A stretch of 64,000 nt of DNA from Bos javanicus (lineage: Eukaryota > Chordata > Mammalia > Artiodactyla > Bovidae). Where the stretch lies: contig NC_083880.1 in assembly GCF_032452875.1 (NCBI RefSeq), forward strand, positions 59,718,829 to 59,782,828, given 5' to 3'. Positions 1 through 11,240 of the stretch are shown here, one piece after another (positions within the stretch are counted from its first letter, which is position 1; each line of letters starts with the position of its first letter). The notes under the pieces were generated by a model. That model saw nothing but the letters and a program-made list of their open reading frames with translations. It was not told where the DNA came from and ran no database searches. A program made the position numbers and the translations under genes.

Positions 1-389
1 ATTATAGTTACCTGCGTAGCAACTTGAGCATAACAATGCTTGTCCTCACTGCACAGATGAGTAAACTGAAACTCAAGGAGATTCAGGAGTACAGACAATA
101 GGGAATAGAGGTGAGGTTGGTCTGGGCTCTCTTCAGTATGCTTTATATTAGTGGAGAACCTTTTCTTACAAGGAGGAGGAATTTAATACATTAGTTTAAT
201 GACCCTCCCCTCCTTCAAAGAAAAGAAAGGAGCTGCGTGATCCTGTACTTGAGGAGAGTTCTAGCTTCCTCATGTGTTCAAGGCACGAATCAAGAACAAA
301 AAGTCTGAATTTGGGCTCACAGCCTCCAAGGCTCTTACTCTCTGAAGTTCAGCTCTATCGCTTCCTATATTTGTCTTTCTTGCTTGTAT
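1..389. other. Left flank, no gene recognised
   Basis: No exon or recognisable young repeat is seen here. A short stretch near 50-80 resembles the conserved core of old MIR-type SINEs, but it is too short to call. The overlapping minus-strand reading frame runs into the SINE that follows and has no protein-like features. Confidence 0.5.
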
Positions 390-398
390 GTAGGCCTT

Positions 399-679
399 GC
401 TGCTGCTGCTGCTGCTAATTCGCTTCAGCCGTGTCCGACTCTGTGCAACCCCATAGACGGCAGCCCACCAGGCTCCCCTATCCCTGGGATTCTCCAGGCA
501 AGAACACTGGAGTGGGTTGCCATTTCCTTCTCCAATGCATGAAAGTGAAAAGTGAAAGTGAAGTCGCTCAGTCATGTCCGACTCCTAGCGACCCCATGGA
601 CTGCAGCCCACCAGGCTCCTCCGTCCATGGGATTTTCTAAGCAAGAGTACTGGAGTGGGTTGTCATTGCCTTCTCCTAG
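399..679 (-). repeat. BOVA2 SINE (dimeric Bov-tA)
   Basis: On the + strand the element starts with a GCT trinucleotide run, the reverse of the (AGC)n tail, then carries two related Bov-tA monomers joined by a GTGAAAGTGAAAGTG-like linker near 545-560. A 9-bp target-site duplication GTAGGCCTT flanks it at 390-398 and 680-688. It is a complete insertion on the minus strand. Two short open frames inside it are repeat translation, not genes. Confidence 0.9.
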
Positions 680-689
680 GTAGGCCTTA

Positions 690-1785
690 CCAATCCAATA
701 AAGAAAACATTGACATTCATTCCCTCATCTTAGCAACCAGCATGGGAAGAGAGCTCCTTTTTCCCCAGACTCCACAAATGAGTCCCAGAGAATCACTCAA
801 ATTTGCCTTTCCTGTGCCTTTTACTTGCTCATAACTGCAAAGGAGAGGAGGTATCAGGTAGAAAAATCATCAACCCATTGAAACAAGTGCTTAACAGACT
901 GAAAGCAACATGTGTCTGCCTCAAGGTCTGGATTCTTCCTTTAATGTAGAAGAACGTTGAGACCCAGAGTCCGGAAGGTACACAGGCAGTTCTCTCACTC
1001 CCATAATCCTTTAGGTTTGTGGCTTTGCCTTCTTCCTAATAAGACCTCAGTTAGAGTGGAGGTGGAGGTGTGCATGAGGATGATTTAGATGGAAATTATC
1101 GTGAATGAGTTCAATTTCCCTATTAAAGTACAAATAGGTACCATTTAGACATGGTAAATGAAAAGTACACATACATACAGTTTTTAAATACTCAGCTAAG
1201 TATAGATTTGCTGTAACTAATTGTTGCAATTTTAGGGTTTAAAACAACAGGAATAGACTTATGCGAATCGCGTGACAGTGTGAGGAGCCCCACAAACCTA
1301 CTTGCCAGTGAAACTGGCAAAAAAAAATAACAATAATTAATTAATTAAAGGAGTGACATTAGCAATAGAGCAGACAAGGAAGGTGCCCAGCCTTTGTTCT
1401 CCAGTCACGGGAAAGGATTCCAGTGAAAGCTGTAGGAATGAGCAGTGTTTTTTATACTCGTACTCCTCCTTCAACCTGGTGTAGCAGCACAACTGGGAGG
1501 AAACCTTACGTGCCTGCTCCGCCCTTGGAAACACACTGGGTCATTCATCCAACATTGTGACTTGTTTTGGGGCTGACTGTGGGATTAGTTTCTGTATCAT
1601 CTGACTCAGAACTCTAACAGGAACAGCAGCACAGTTTAGAAGTGCAGAAAACAGAAGCCATTGAAGAGGTTTCATTAGAGCTTCAGATATTAGGTAGTTC
1701 CACAGGAAGACACAAATGGGTATAAGAGATTGAGAACTCCTAAGAAACAGGAAAGCTATATAGGGAATTTGAGATAGCTAAGCAT
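690..1785. other. Unique-looking intergenic DNA
   Basis: No exon, RNA gene or clear repeat was recognised. Short open frames of 60-65 codons on the minus strand lack domains and splice context. An A-rich stretch near 1320-1345 is the only low-complexity feature. Confidence 0.45.
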
Positions 1786-2312
1786 AATGACCAACCTAGA
1801 TAGCATATTAAAAAGCAGAGACATTACTTTGTCAACAAAGGTTTGTCTAGTCAAGGCTATGGTTTTTCCAGTGGTCATGTATGGATGTGAGAGTTGGACT
1901 GTGAAGAAAGCTGAGTGCTGAAGAATTGATGCTTTTGAACTGTGATATTGGAGAAGACTCTTGAGAGTCCCTTGGACTGCAAGGAGATCCAACCAGTCCA
2001 TCCTAAAGGAGATCAGTCCTGGGTGTTCATTGGAAGGACTGATGTTGAAGCTGAAACTCCAATACTTTGGCCACCTCATGCTAAGAGTTGACTCATTGGA
2101 AAAGACTCTGATGCTGGGAGGGATTGGGGGCAGGAGGAGAAGGGGACAACAGAGGATGAGATGGCTGGATGGCATCACCAACTCGATGGACATGAGTTTG
2201 GGTAAACTCCGGGAGTTGGTGATGGACAGGGAGGCCTGGTGTGCTGTGATTCATGGGGTTGCAAAGAGTCGGACATGACTGAGCGACTGAATTGAACTGA
2301 ACTGAACTGAAG
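1786..2312 (+). repeat. BovB LINE, 5'-truncated 3' end
   Basis: This matches the C-terminal part of the BovB ORF2 and the BovB 3' end. It ends in the diagnostic GACTGAGCGACTGAATTG stretch followed by ACTGA repeats. The frame is broken by stop codons, for example after AAAGCTGAGTGC near 1920. The copy lacks the reverse-transcriptase core and is a dead fragment. Confidence 0.92.
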
Positions 2313-2330
2313 CATAAACACAGCCTGTTG

Positions 2331-3057
2331 TTCAGCCACTCAGTCATGTCTGACTCTTTGAGATCCTATGGACTGCAGCACACCAGGCTTCCCTGTAGTT
2401 CACTATCTCCTGGAATTTGCTCAGACTCGTGTCCATTCAGTGATGCCATCTAACCACCTCGTCCTCTGTCGTCCCCTTCACCTCCTACCTTCAATTTTTC
2501 CCAGTGTCAGTCTTTCCTAATGAGTCAGCTTTTTGCATCAGATGGCCAAAGTGTTGGAGCTTCCGCTTCAGCATCAGTCCTTCCAATGAATATTCAGGAC
2601 TGATTTCCTTTAGGATTGACCGGTTGGATTTCCTTGCAGTCCAAGGGACTCTCAAGAGTCTTCTCCAACACCACAGTACAAAAGCAACAATTCTTTGGTG
2701 CCCAGCTTTCTTCATGGTCCAACTCTCACATCCATACATAACTACTGGAAAAACCATAGCTTTGACTAAATGGACCTTTGTCGGCAAAGTAATGTCTCTG
2801 CATTTTAATATACCATCTAGGTTGATCATAGCTTTTCTTCCAAGGAGCAAGTGTCTTTTAATTTTGTGTCTGCACACCATCTGCAGTGATTTTGGAGCCC
2901 AAGAAAATAAAGTCTGTCACTATTGCTATTGTTTCCCCATCTATTTGCCATGAAGTGATGGGACCGGATGCCATGATTTTTGTTTTTAGAATGTTGAGTT
3001 TTAAACCAGCTTTTTCACTTTCCTCTTTCACCTTCATCAAGAGGCTCTCACAGCCTA
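2331..3057 (-). repeat. BovB LINE, 5'-truncated, opposite strand
   Basis: A second BovB fragment reads on the minus strand from its 3' end near 2331 to ORF2 sequence near 3057. It sits about 20 bp from the + strand copy at 1786-2312, tail to tail. The minus-strand frames of 129 and 96 codons within it are pieces of the ORF2 protein separated by frame breaks. Confidence 0.9.
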
Positions 3058-3153
3058 GAGAAGATATATCCCCAGAAAATACTTGAAAGGCCCCAGAATC
3101 TAGCCAGGATGATTGAAGAAGGGATTCCCCTGCACAAAGCCAGTCCATAAAGA

Positions 3154-3490
3154 GATGGTTGTTTTAGTTCATTCAGGCTACTGTACTAAAACAGCATATA
3201 CTGAGAAGTTCATAAATAATAGAAATTTATTTCTCATAGCTCAGGAGGCTGGAAATCCAAGATCATCGCACCAGCCTGGTCATGTGAGGGCTCTCTTCTA
3301 GATCAAAAACCTCTTATTGTATCCTCACATGGCAGAAGCAGCTAGGGAGCTCTGTGTGGCCTGTTTTATAAGGCCTTACTACCATTTCTCATGATTCCAC
3401 TCTCATGAGCTAAGTATCTCCTGAAGGCTCCTCCTACTAATTCTATGACATTCAGGGCATAGGATTTCAAATATGAATTAGGGAAGACAT
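3154..3490. repeat. Ancient mammalian interspersed repeat
   Basis: The block starting TTTTAGTTCATTCAGGCTAC and running through AGAAATTTATTTCTCA and CTCACATGGCAGAAG to TAGGATTTCAAATATGAATT matches a very common old repeat of mammalian genomes that I recognise by its phrases. I do not name the family with confidence. It is well diverged. Confidence 0.65.
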
Positions 3491-3649
3491 AAAAATGGTG
3501 TGTTCAAACGTCCAAATTTCAACCAAAGACCGGAAAGCATCTAGGAAAACATGGCCTAATCAAATGAAAAAAATGAAAGCTCCAGAAACTGACTGTAAAG
3601 AGACTCAGATTGTGTCTCGACTCACACATAAAATTATTTTCTAATTTTC

Positions 3650-4310
3650 CTTGTTACGGCTTCTTAGACACATCCATCATTTAAAAGCAGACATTTAGTT
3701 ATCAAATACATGAATTTTTTCTAAAGTATCTTTGAGAGTAATTTCTCATTTAAATGCTTTCTTCTTTGCAATCACTCTGTATTTTTTCAGTCTTCTAACT
3801 TTATTGAGGCTTTTAATGGCTAAGTCAAATCACTCTTGGTAAATGTCACATTGCCCTTGAAAATATGTGGGTTATTTTCAAGTATCTTTTGATGTTGATA
3901 TCTAACATAATTCCACAGTGATAAGAGTACAGACTCTCTATGATTTCAATACCTTTGGACCATGAAATTTTTGCACCTTGTTTTACATCCCTGGGTATGT
4001 TCCAGTGTCTTCTAGTTTATAGTCTATGGGAACTTAAGTAGAATTTGAACTTGAGTAGTATCCTACTGTTTTGTGAAAATTTAATAAATCTTAATTATGT
4101 TAAACTGGTTTATAGTGCTCTTCAGGTCTACTATATCCTACCTCTCTGTATATTCATTCTATTAATTTTGAGAGTTTGATATTGAAATTCCAACTAAAAA
4201 TCTTAATTTATCTACTTAAAAATAATTGTAATATATAAAAATAATTATATTACAATTGTAATAATTGAACTATATGTAACCTTGTTCTGTATTTTCCAAG
4301 TCTCCTGTAA
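3650..4310 (-). repeat. L1 LINE fragment (ORF2 region)
   Basis: AT-rich sequence whose order of motifs matches the reverse complement of the L1 ORF2 C-terminal half, for example the TTCAGGTCTACTATATCC block near 4123 and the TATTGAAATTCCAACTA block near 4180. Heavily mutated, no open frame. Confidence 0.65.
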
Positions 4311-5644
4311 ATGTGTTATCGTACTTTCATAATTTGAAAAAGAAGAAAAAAAGTCAGCTGAAATGTGAAGAAGTATGGAGCTGAGCCCAGACAAAATTAT
4401 CAACCCACAGAATCACAAATTAAATAAATGGTTATTGTTTTAAACCACAGCAGTTTTGGTGTGGTTTGTTACCCAGCAGTAGCTAAACCATACAATGCCT
4501 TGCCTACTAAAATAAAAAAATTTTTTTCATTTTAAATAAAACTTAAGAAATAGCTGAGAAAGGAAAGCACATAGATAAGTGGCTGATTCATGAGGATGAC
4601 ATGCAGGTCCTGAGAGTCTTGTGGAATTTTCCAGGCCTATGGTCTATTCAAAGAAGCTTCAATATATCAGGGTCCTCAACAGGAGAACAAGTAGAGGCAG
4701 TAATGGGATTTACCGATGGTTCCATGAAAGGTACTAAAGGCCATGCAGGACCAGCCACATCTCAACAGACCCCAAGTGGAAAGTGCTCAAGGAGCAGGTC
4801 AGACCACCTCTGAAACAGACTCAGACCCCAAGACAGTGCTCAGACCCAAGGCCCACCTTTCCATCCAGAAAAAAACTTCAGCTTCCTCTGCACCCAGGAC
4901 CACCTGCAGTAGGAAAGAAGAAGGGAAGCACTGAAAACTTGAGCTTTTTTTTCCTAAAAAAGACTGAGTTAACCTAAGAGAGAATGATGGCAGCATATAA
5001 GTGCTTACTCTATCCCATAAATGCAACCATATTTTTATTTTCATTTTATAGATCAGGAGTGTTCAATGATTGTCCTAGGGTCACACAGCCAGATCTGGGT
5101 AAAGCCACAATCTAAATCTAGACAGTACAGCTAAAGAGGCTATCAGAACATGGAAAAGCCTGGGATTAGTTAGCAAACTTAATTTTTCCTTCCTAATAAC
5201 TGGCATGATGGAGGAGGGGGTGATTCTTGAGAAAGTTTAGATCAGTTACAGAAAATTAAGAGGCCACAAACACAAATGTTTGCACAACCTGAGTGTGTTC
5301 CATTTGGACCCCAGAAAATGGAGCTTTAGAGTGTTGCCCACAATTATACAATTAGGAAGTGTCTGTGCCCACCCTCCAATGCCAAAAGGAGGCTACTAGG
5401 GGTCTTGATTTACAATCAGTCCTTCTTAAGCAAAGTTACTTCCTCTATTTCCTACATATTATGAATAATGATGGATAATATGTTTTCCCTTTATATTATG
5501 CTACACCCTCATGCATATATGTCATATCATTCCTGCACTTAGGAAGGGATTGCTCCTGTCCCCATTTTATAGATGAGGCAATAAAGCCTTGAAAATGACA
5601 AATGACTTTGAAAGGTCACACAACCAGGAACAGGCAGACCCAAT
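4311..5644. other. Intergenic, no gene recognised
   Basis: Three overlapping short + strand frames near 4600-4980 have no recognisable domain, and their neighbours give no splice context. A stretch near 5060-5090, with TCACACAGCCAGATCTGGGT, is typical of an old MIR SINE core, and another such stretch lies near 5565-5640. Otherwise nothing is recognised. Confidence 0.45.
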
Positions 5645-5985
5645 TCTCTATTTTTATTTTAGACTTTTTATTTTATATTGGGCTATAGTCAATTAACAAT
5701 GTTGTGGTAGTTTCAGCTGAACAGTGAAGGGACTCAGCCATACATATACATGTATCCATTCTCCCCCAAACTACACTCCCATCCAGACTGCTACATGACA
5801 TTGAACAGAATTCCCTGTGCTGTATAGTAAGACCTTGCTGGTTATCAGTTTTAACTATAGCAGTATGTACATGTCCATTCCAAACTCCTTAACTATCCCT
5901 TCCCCCCAGCAGTCATAAATCTGTGTCTCTCTGTTTTGCAAGTTCATCTGTGTCATTTCTTTTGAGATTCCACGTATAAGGGATG
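5645..5985 (-). repeat. L1 LINE 3' fragment
   Basis: The run from TATTGGGCTATAGTCAATTA through ACATGTATCCATTCTCC to GATTCCACGTATAAGGGATG matches the artiodactyl L1 3' region in reverse orientation. It is cut at its right end by the BovB fragment that follows. Confidence 0.75.
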
Positions 5986-5986
5986 T

Positions 5987-6343
5987 CTGTTGGAGAAGAC
6001 TCTTGAGAGTCCCTTGGACTGCAAGGAGATCCAACCAGTCCATTCTGAAGGAGATCAGCCCTGGGATTTCTTTGGAAGGAATGATGCTAAAGCTGAAACT
6101 CCAATACTTTGGCCACCTCATGTGAAGAGTTGACTCATTGGAAAAGACTCTGATGCTGGGAGGTATTGGGGGCAGGAGGAGAAGGGGACGACAGAGGATG
6201 AGATGGCTGGATGGCATCACTGACTCGATGGACGTGAGTCTGAGTGAACTCCGGGAGTTGGTGATGGACAGGGAGGCCTGGCGTGCTGCGATTCATGGGG
6301 TCGCAAAGAGTCGGACAAGACTGAGCGACTGATCTGATCTGAT
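5987..6343 (+). repeat. BovB LINE 3' end
   Basis: A short BovB fragment begins at TTGGAGAAGACTCTTGAGAG and ends at ACTGAGCGACTGATCTGATC. It is close to the consensus, so fairly young. Its tail is a GATCT-type repeat rather than the usual AACTG repeat, which is seen in a subset of BovB-tailed insertions. Confidence 0.9.
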
Positions 6344-6706
6344 ACATTTTTCTCCTTCTCTAGAGGCAGACGCAATTCTTGATCCAAAGTCAGGCTGACT
6401 TGAGGCCACACTGTGACAACCGTGTTCATCTCCCTCCCAGGATGGCAAGGACAGAGTCTGGGAAAGGTCATTAAGGTTTTGACAGAGTGAATACAGGAAC
6501 TACTGCTCAGATGTGAAAGCCGGAAACTCCTCCATTCCCCTTCTTCCTCTTGCAGCTTTGTTTTGCTTTAGCGAAAATACTTCCCCAAATAGTCCTGGCC
6601 ATGAGAAGGCCTTGTATACGGACCCCACTTCAGACTCCAACGCCCATCAGAGAGTAGAATGGTGGTCAGTCTAGGGGACCACAGGAGATGCCCTGTGCCC
6701 TCTCTG
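6344..6706 (+). promoter_or_regulatory. Upstream region of SIRPB2
   Basis: This stretch lies between the last BovB copy and the SIRPB2 start codon and should hold the 5' UTR and proximal promoter. No TATA box or CpG island is visible. An out-of-frame ATG at 6688 precedes the chosen ATG at 6707 by 19 bases; its frame does not continue into the splice phase of exon 1. The transcription start was not determined. Confidence 0.35.
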
Positions 6707-6779
6707 ATGCCCACCCTGACCTGCCTGGCTCCCTCATCTCCCTGCTCCTGGCTGCTGGCACTGCTCCTTGTCCTCTCCG
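6707..6779 (+). CDS. SIRPB2: SIRPB2 exon 1, signal peptide
   Basis: Encodes MPTLTCLAPSSP followed by CSWLLALLLVLSG, a typical signal peptide with a leucine-rich core. The ATG at 6707 is chosen because it gives the phase-1 donor (CTCTCCG, then GTGAGT) that matches exon 2. The ATG at 6688 is in another frame. Confidence 0.82.
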
Positions 6780-9700
6780 GTGAGTAGGATCTGAGACAGA
6801 AGAGGATCCACCCCTGGCTGACCCCAGAGACAGGTGCCAGGAGGGGCCTGACCCCTACCAGATGGAGTGGGAGGGAGAAGCTGAGAATATCTTTGATCCC
6901 AGCAGAACTCAGACCAAGTGTCTGGAGAAGCAGAACTTTTAGGGCAGCACAGGGAAGTCAAGCTCCCAGGCTCTGGGCTTACAATACCATGTTCTGGCTC
7001 AGATACTTGTTAGCCCATCTGCAAAGAACCGGTCTTTGGGACCTTTCTCTAGGGGGTGCTGTGAGTTATTAAATATTAATATAAAAATAGTGAGGCTCAG
7101 CCCAGGACTGGCTACATAATTTGCCCAGCCCTGTGCAAAATGAAACCGCAGGTCCTTTGTTCCAAAGATATTAAGAATTTTAAAACAGCAATAGTAGAGC
7201 ACTAAGGCAAGCATGAGCCTCTTCTAAGCTTTGGGCCCTGTGCAACTATACAAATCAAACATCCGTAAGTCAGTGGGGCTCCATAAAATGAGACTAATCC
7301 TAGGGCCCATCTCAAGACTTTTTGTGAGATAATACCTATAAATACCTGGCACAATGTAAAGATTTAATAACTATTGGCCACTACTATCATACCGATGTCT
7401 CCTCTAAGTCAGGATCAGGCTGATTTAGCTCCTGAGTTTGGGGTCTTCCAGGTACAACTCAGACTCGGAGCCCAGAACCCTTTGATCAACCAGACAAGAT
7501 GCGTAGCTCTCAGTGGGCTCGTTCTGTCCCCTGCCCATCTGGGTCTCTGTCCCAGGACCTACTGAGATCTAGATTCTGTTCATTGCACCTTGGGTCCCCC
7601 AGAACGGTCAGCCCCAAGAGAGGTTTCCTTGAGTAAAGTGTGAGTCATAATTCTTAGTAACTCATTTCACAAATACTTCGAGTGTCCCTTAGGTGTTAGG
7701 CACTAGGTTAGGAAATTATATATCTAAACAAACCAGAGTAAAATATATTCAAAATATTTGTGGAAAATAGTGATTTCTAGCAGACTTCCGAAAGTGAACC
7801 CCTTGACAGGGATCTTGAAAACCAGAGCGTGCAGATAGAAAAATGGGTGGGACGGAATCCCAGAGCTGTGGGGAAGGGACTAGCCCAGCTTTATAGACGA
7901 GGCAGAGACAAAGCACCCCGGACATTTCCCAAAGTCTGTGTGATAACATAGAAGGAGAATCAAGCAAAGGGGAGTGAGAAGGGATGAGAGGCACAGCGCC
8001 TTATTCCAGACTCCAGTTTCCTCTCTGCTGTTTCACTTTTCCAGACTTGCCCCAGCTGGGATAAGAACCACGCGACTTTCTGAGCCCTCACCTTCTCTAC
8101 TGCCTCTTTAGTTCTCCCCTTCTCATAACACACAGAAGCTTCATCTTCATAAAATTTTAATAGCTTTATTGAGGTACAACTGACATAAAGCAAACTGTAT
8201 GTGTTTAAGGTGTGCAATTTGACACGTTTTGTGGGCATTGGACACGTTTCATACTTGTGAACTTATCACCAAGATAATCAAGATGATGAATGAATATAAC
8301 ACTCATAAAAGTTTCCTTGCATCCTTTCCATTCCTCCTCCTCCCCAGGCAACTGCTTATCTGTCTCCCATCGCTGCCTCCCATCACTACAGTTTAGTTTG
8401 CACTTTCTAGAAATTTGTACAACAGACATCCAGTACATACCCTTGTTTGCCTGGCTTCTTTTATTCATTGCAATTATTTGAGAGTCACACATGTTGTTGC
8501 ACATATCAGTAGTCATTTTTTGTCTATCTACTGTATGGATAAACCATAGTTTGTTTCTCCACTCACTTATTGACAGACATTTGGGTTGCTTGCTGTTTGG
8601 TGTGGACATATGCTTTCATTTCTCTTGGGGAAAGTACTAAGAACAAAATGACTGGATCATATGGCAGGTGATTGATTAACTTTTAAAGACACTGCTTTAA
8701 AGTTTTGCAAAGTGATTTACCATATTATATTTTCATCATCAATGTAGGAGAATGACATTTCCCCCAATCCTTGCCAACATTTGGTATGGTCAGCCTCTTC
8801 AATTTTAGTCATTCTAAAAAGTAGCATCTCTTTGTGGTTTTAATTTGCAATATGCAATTGGATCTTACATTTTTTGTCCACTGTGACAGTTTCTAACTTT
8901 TTCTGGGAATATTTAGACCATTTACATTTAAAATAATTTTTGATATGATTGGGTTTAAATCTATTAAGAAATCTGTTCTACTTGTTCTTTGCTCCCTTTT
9001 GCTTCTTTTTCTGTCTTCATTTGGTAATTTAATACTTTTATAACATTATTTTCTCTCTTTTTTTGGCTTATTAGCTGTGATTTTATTTTGTAATTTAGTG
9101 ATTGCTTTAGGGTTTACAATATATTAATACCTCTTTATCAACATCTACCTTAAGTGATATCACACCATTTCACATATAGTATAAGAACCTTATGATGGTA
9201 TACTAACATTCTCCCCACCCCAATTATGATTCTACTGTTACCTACTTAACTTTACTTATACATGTATTATAAGCTTCACTTTAGAATGTTATTATATTTT
9301 ATTACTTGGGGCCTTGTTTTTCAGATTTGCTACATGGGAGAGAGCACTTCTCTCTAGGCAGAGTACTCTCTTCTGTGTAGTCTACCCATGACCCTGTTGA
9401 CGAGTTTTTCCAGTTTTACAGATGGGAACAGGCATTATTCTCTGTGCTCTGCTGAGTGATGGGCACGATTTAGTGCATATGTGTGAGGAAACTGCTGAGG
9501 GCAGGGAAATGAGCACCAGCAGGAATTAGAGAGGACGAGGTCTCACCACTCATACAGTGGGGTTTGGGGTGAGTATCGTTGAACTTCCTGGAACTAAGGA
9601 CACCAAGGACAAACAGAATCCCTGGGACTGGACATGGGGTGTCCCTTGGTCACAACTGTGAGGCAGTTCTTAGTGGCTAATGGCACATACCTCGCTGAAG

Positions 9701-9951
9701 ATGGGAGGGAAATGAATTTTGAATTCCACAACCCTTCCCCAGATCCTCTTAGAAGGGAATATTTGCTCCACCTTTCTACTCCCCTCCTGCACTGAAAACC
9801 AAGAAACACCATGATGCAAACTTAAGACCTGGGATGAGACCGAGTTATGCCCAAGGCCTGATGAAAGCACAGACGAAGGGAAACTCGCAGCACAAAGCTG
9901 ATGACCCCATCGTGACCTTATTACTTATAAGTTCTCCATTTTATAGCCCTG

Positions 9952-9998
<47 letters not shown>

Positions 9999-11204
9999 CA
10001 GCCAGCTGCTTCACCTCCTCTTTCACTTCCCTCTCCAACAACACCCCTCAAGTGTTCTAAGCAATTGTTCCTGACCAGTTAATGGCTGGTTTATGTTAAG
10101 TTTGCCTCTTAGGACTCCAAGTTCCTCTAGCCTTGCACGAAGCCTTTTTTCCTCCGTTGCAGGAGTTCCTGAGCAGAGCAAGGGGAGTAAGTGGCAGGTG
10201 CTGCAGCCCGAGGGCCCCATGCTGGTGGCAGAAGGGGAGACAGTCCTGCTGAGATGTACAGTAGTCGGCTCCTGCACTGATGACATGATCAAGTGGATCA
10301 AGGTGAGCAGCCAGGACCAGCAAGAAATTTACAACTTCAAGCATGGCTTCTTCCCCGGGGTGATGCCTATGATCCAGAAGATGCTGGAGCCGCTTAACTG
10401 TGACTATTCCATCTATATCCACAATGTCACCGGGAAACATGTTGGAACCTATCACTGTGTGAGATCTGATGGCTCAAGTGAGCACTCAGGAAAGATGCTG
10501 GATGGAGGCACCTCCGTGCTTGTGAAGGGTGAGTATCAGGCCCTGCAGGTCACAACCTTCTGCTCTGATCTATCTCCCTTTACCCACATCATTCACCTTT
10601 ACCCACAATCAAGCTCTGCTCGCAAAACCTCAGTGACATACAACAATTCGTATGTCTCACTCACACATTTACAGGCAGCTGGGCTGGTTCTATTCTGCAT
10701 GTCTTATTCCAGGGCCCAGACTGGCCAGAGTACATATTTCTCATGGAGATAGCAGAAGCACAGAGGGAAGGTCCCAACACCTTAGGCACATTTCAAGCTT
10801 CTACTTGTGTGTCTGCTGTTAATAATAAATAGCCCATTGGCTAAAGCAAGTCACATGGCTAAGGTCAAAGGTAAGAGGCAAGGAAGTATACCCAACCACC
10901 ATGAGGCCACGGTAAGAGTTTGGATGTGCCACGCCATCAGAGGAGAGTCAAGAACTTGGGCTGATCATTTAATCCACAAGTAACCAGTCATGTCATCTCT
11001 AAGTACACCAGTGGTGACCTGGACACCAATATGGTCTGTCATTCAATAGAAATGTGTTCTTAACTTAGTCATTTCAGGTCAACATCCTTCAAGTGCTTAA
11101 TTTGTGAAATAGGCCATATAATTCCTATTTCAAAGGATATTCAGGTGATGAAATAGAAGAATTGATGTTTGTGAAACCCCTGTAAATTGTTGACTTGGAG
11201 GATA

Positions 11205-11240
<36 letters not shown>

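Larger units (their letters stand above)
6780..10162 (+). other. SIRPB2: SIRPB2 intron 1
   Basis: Runs from GTGAGT to TCCGTTGCAG. It holds a MIR-like stretch near 7270-7380, a long old L1 fragment (about 8150-9330) and a CT-rich microsatellite about 170 bp before the acceptor. No BovB or Bov-tA insertion is seen in it. Short frames inside it have no protein-like features. Confidence 0.75.

Noticed and set aside
4601..5044. Group of short frames near 4.6-5.0 kb
   Set aside because: Three overlapping frames on one strand and one on the other, with no domain or splice sites that join them.
1..6343. Another SIRP gene upstream of SIRPB2
   Set aside because: No V-set motif (GTYYC-type or J-like SGxGT) was seen in any frame; the region is repeats and unique non-coding DNA.
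10093..10752. 219-codon frame as the SIRPB2 coding exon
   Set aside because: It is exon 2 extended into introns on both sides. The AG at 10161-10162 and GT at 10529-10530 give the phase-1 exon that joins the others.
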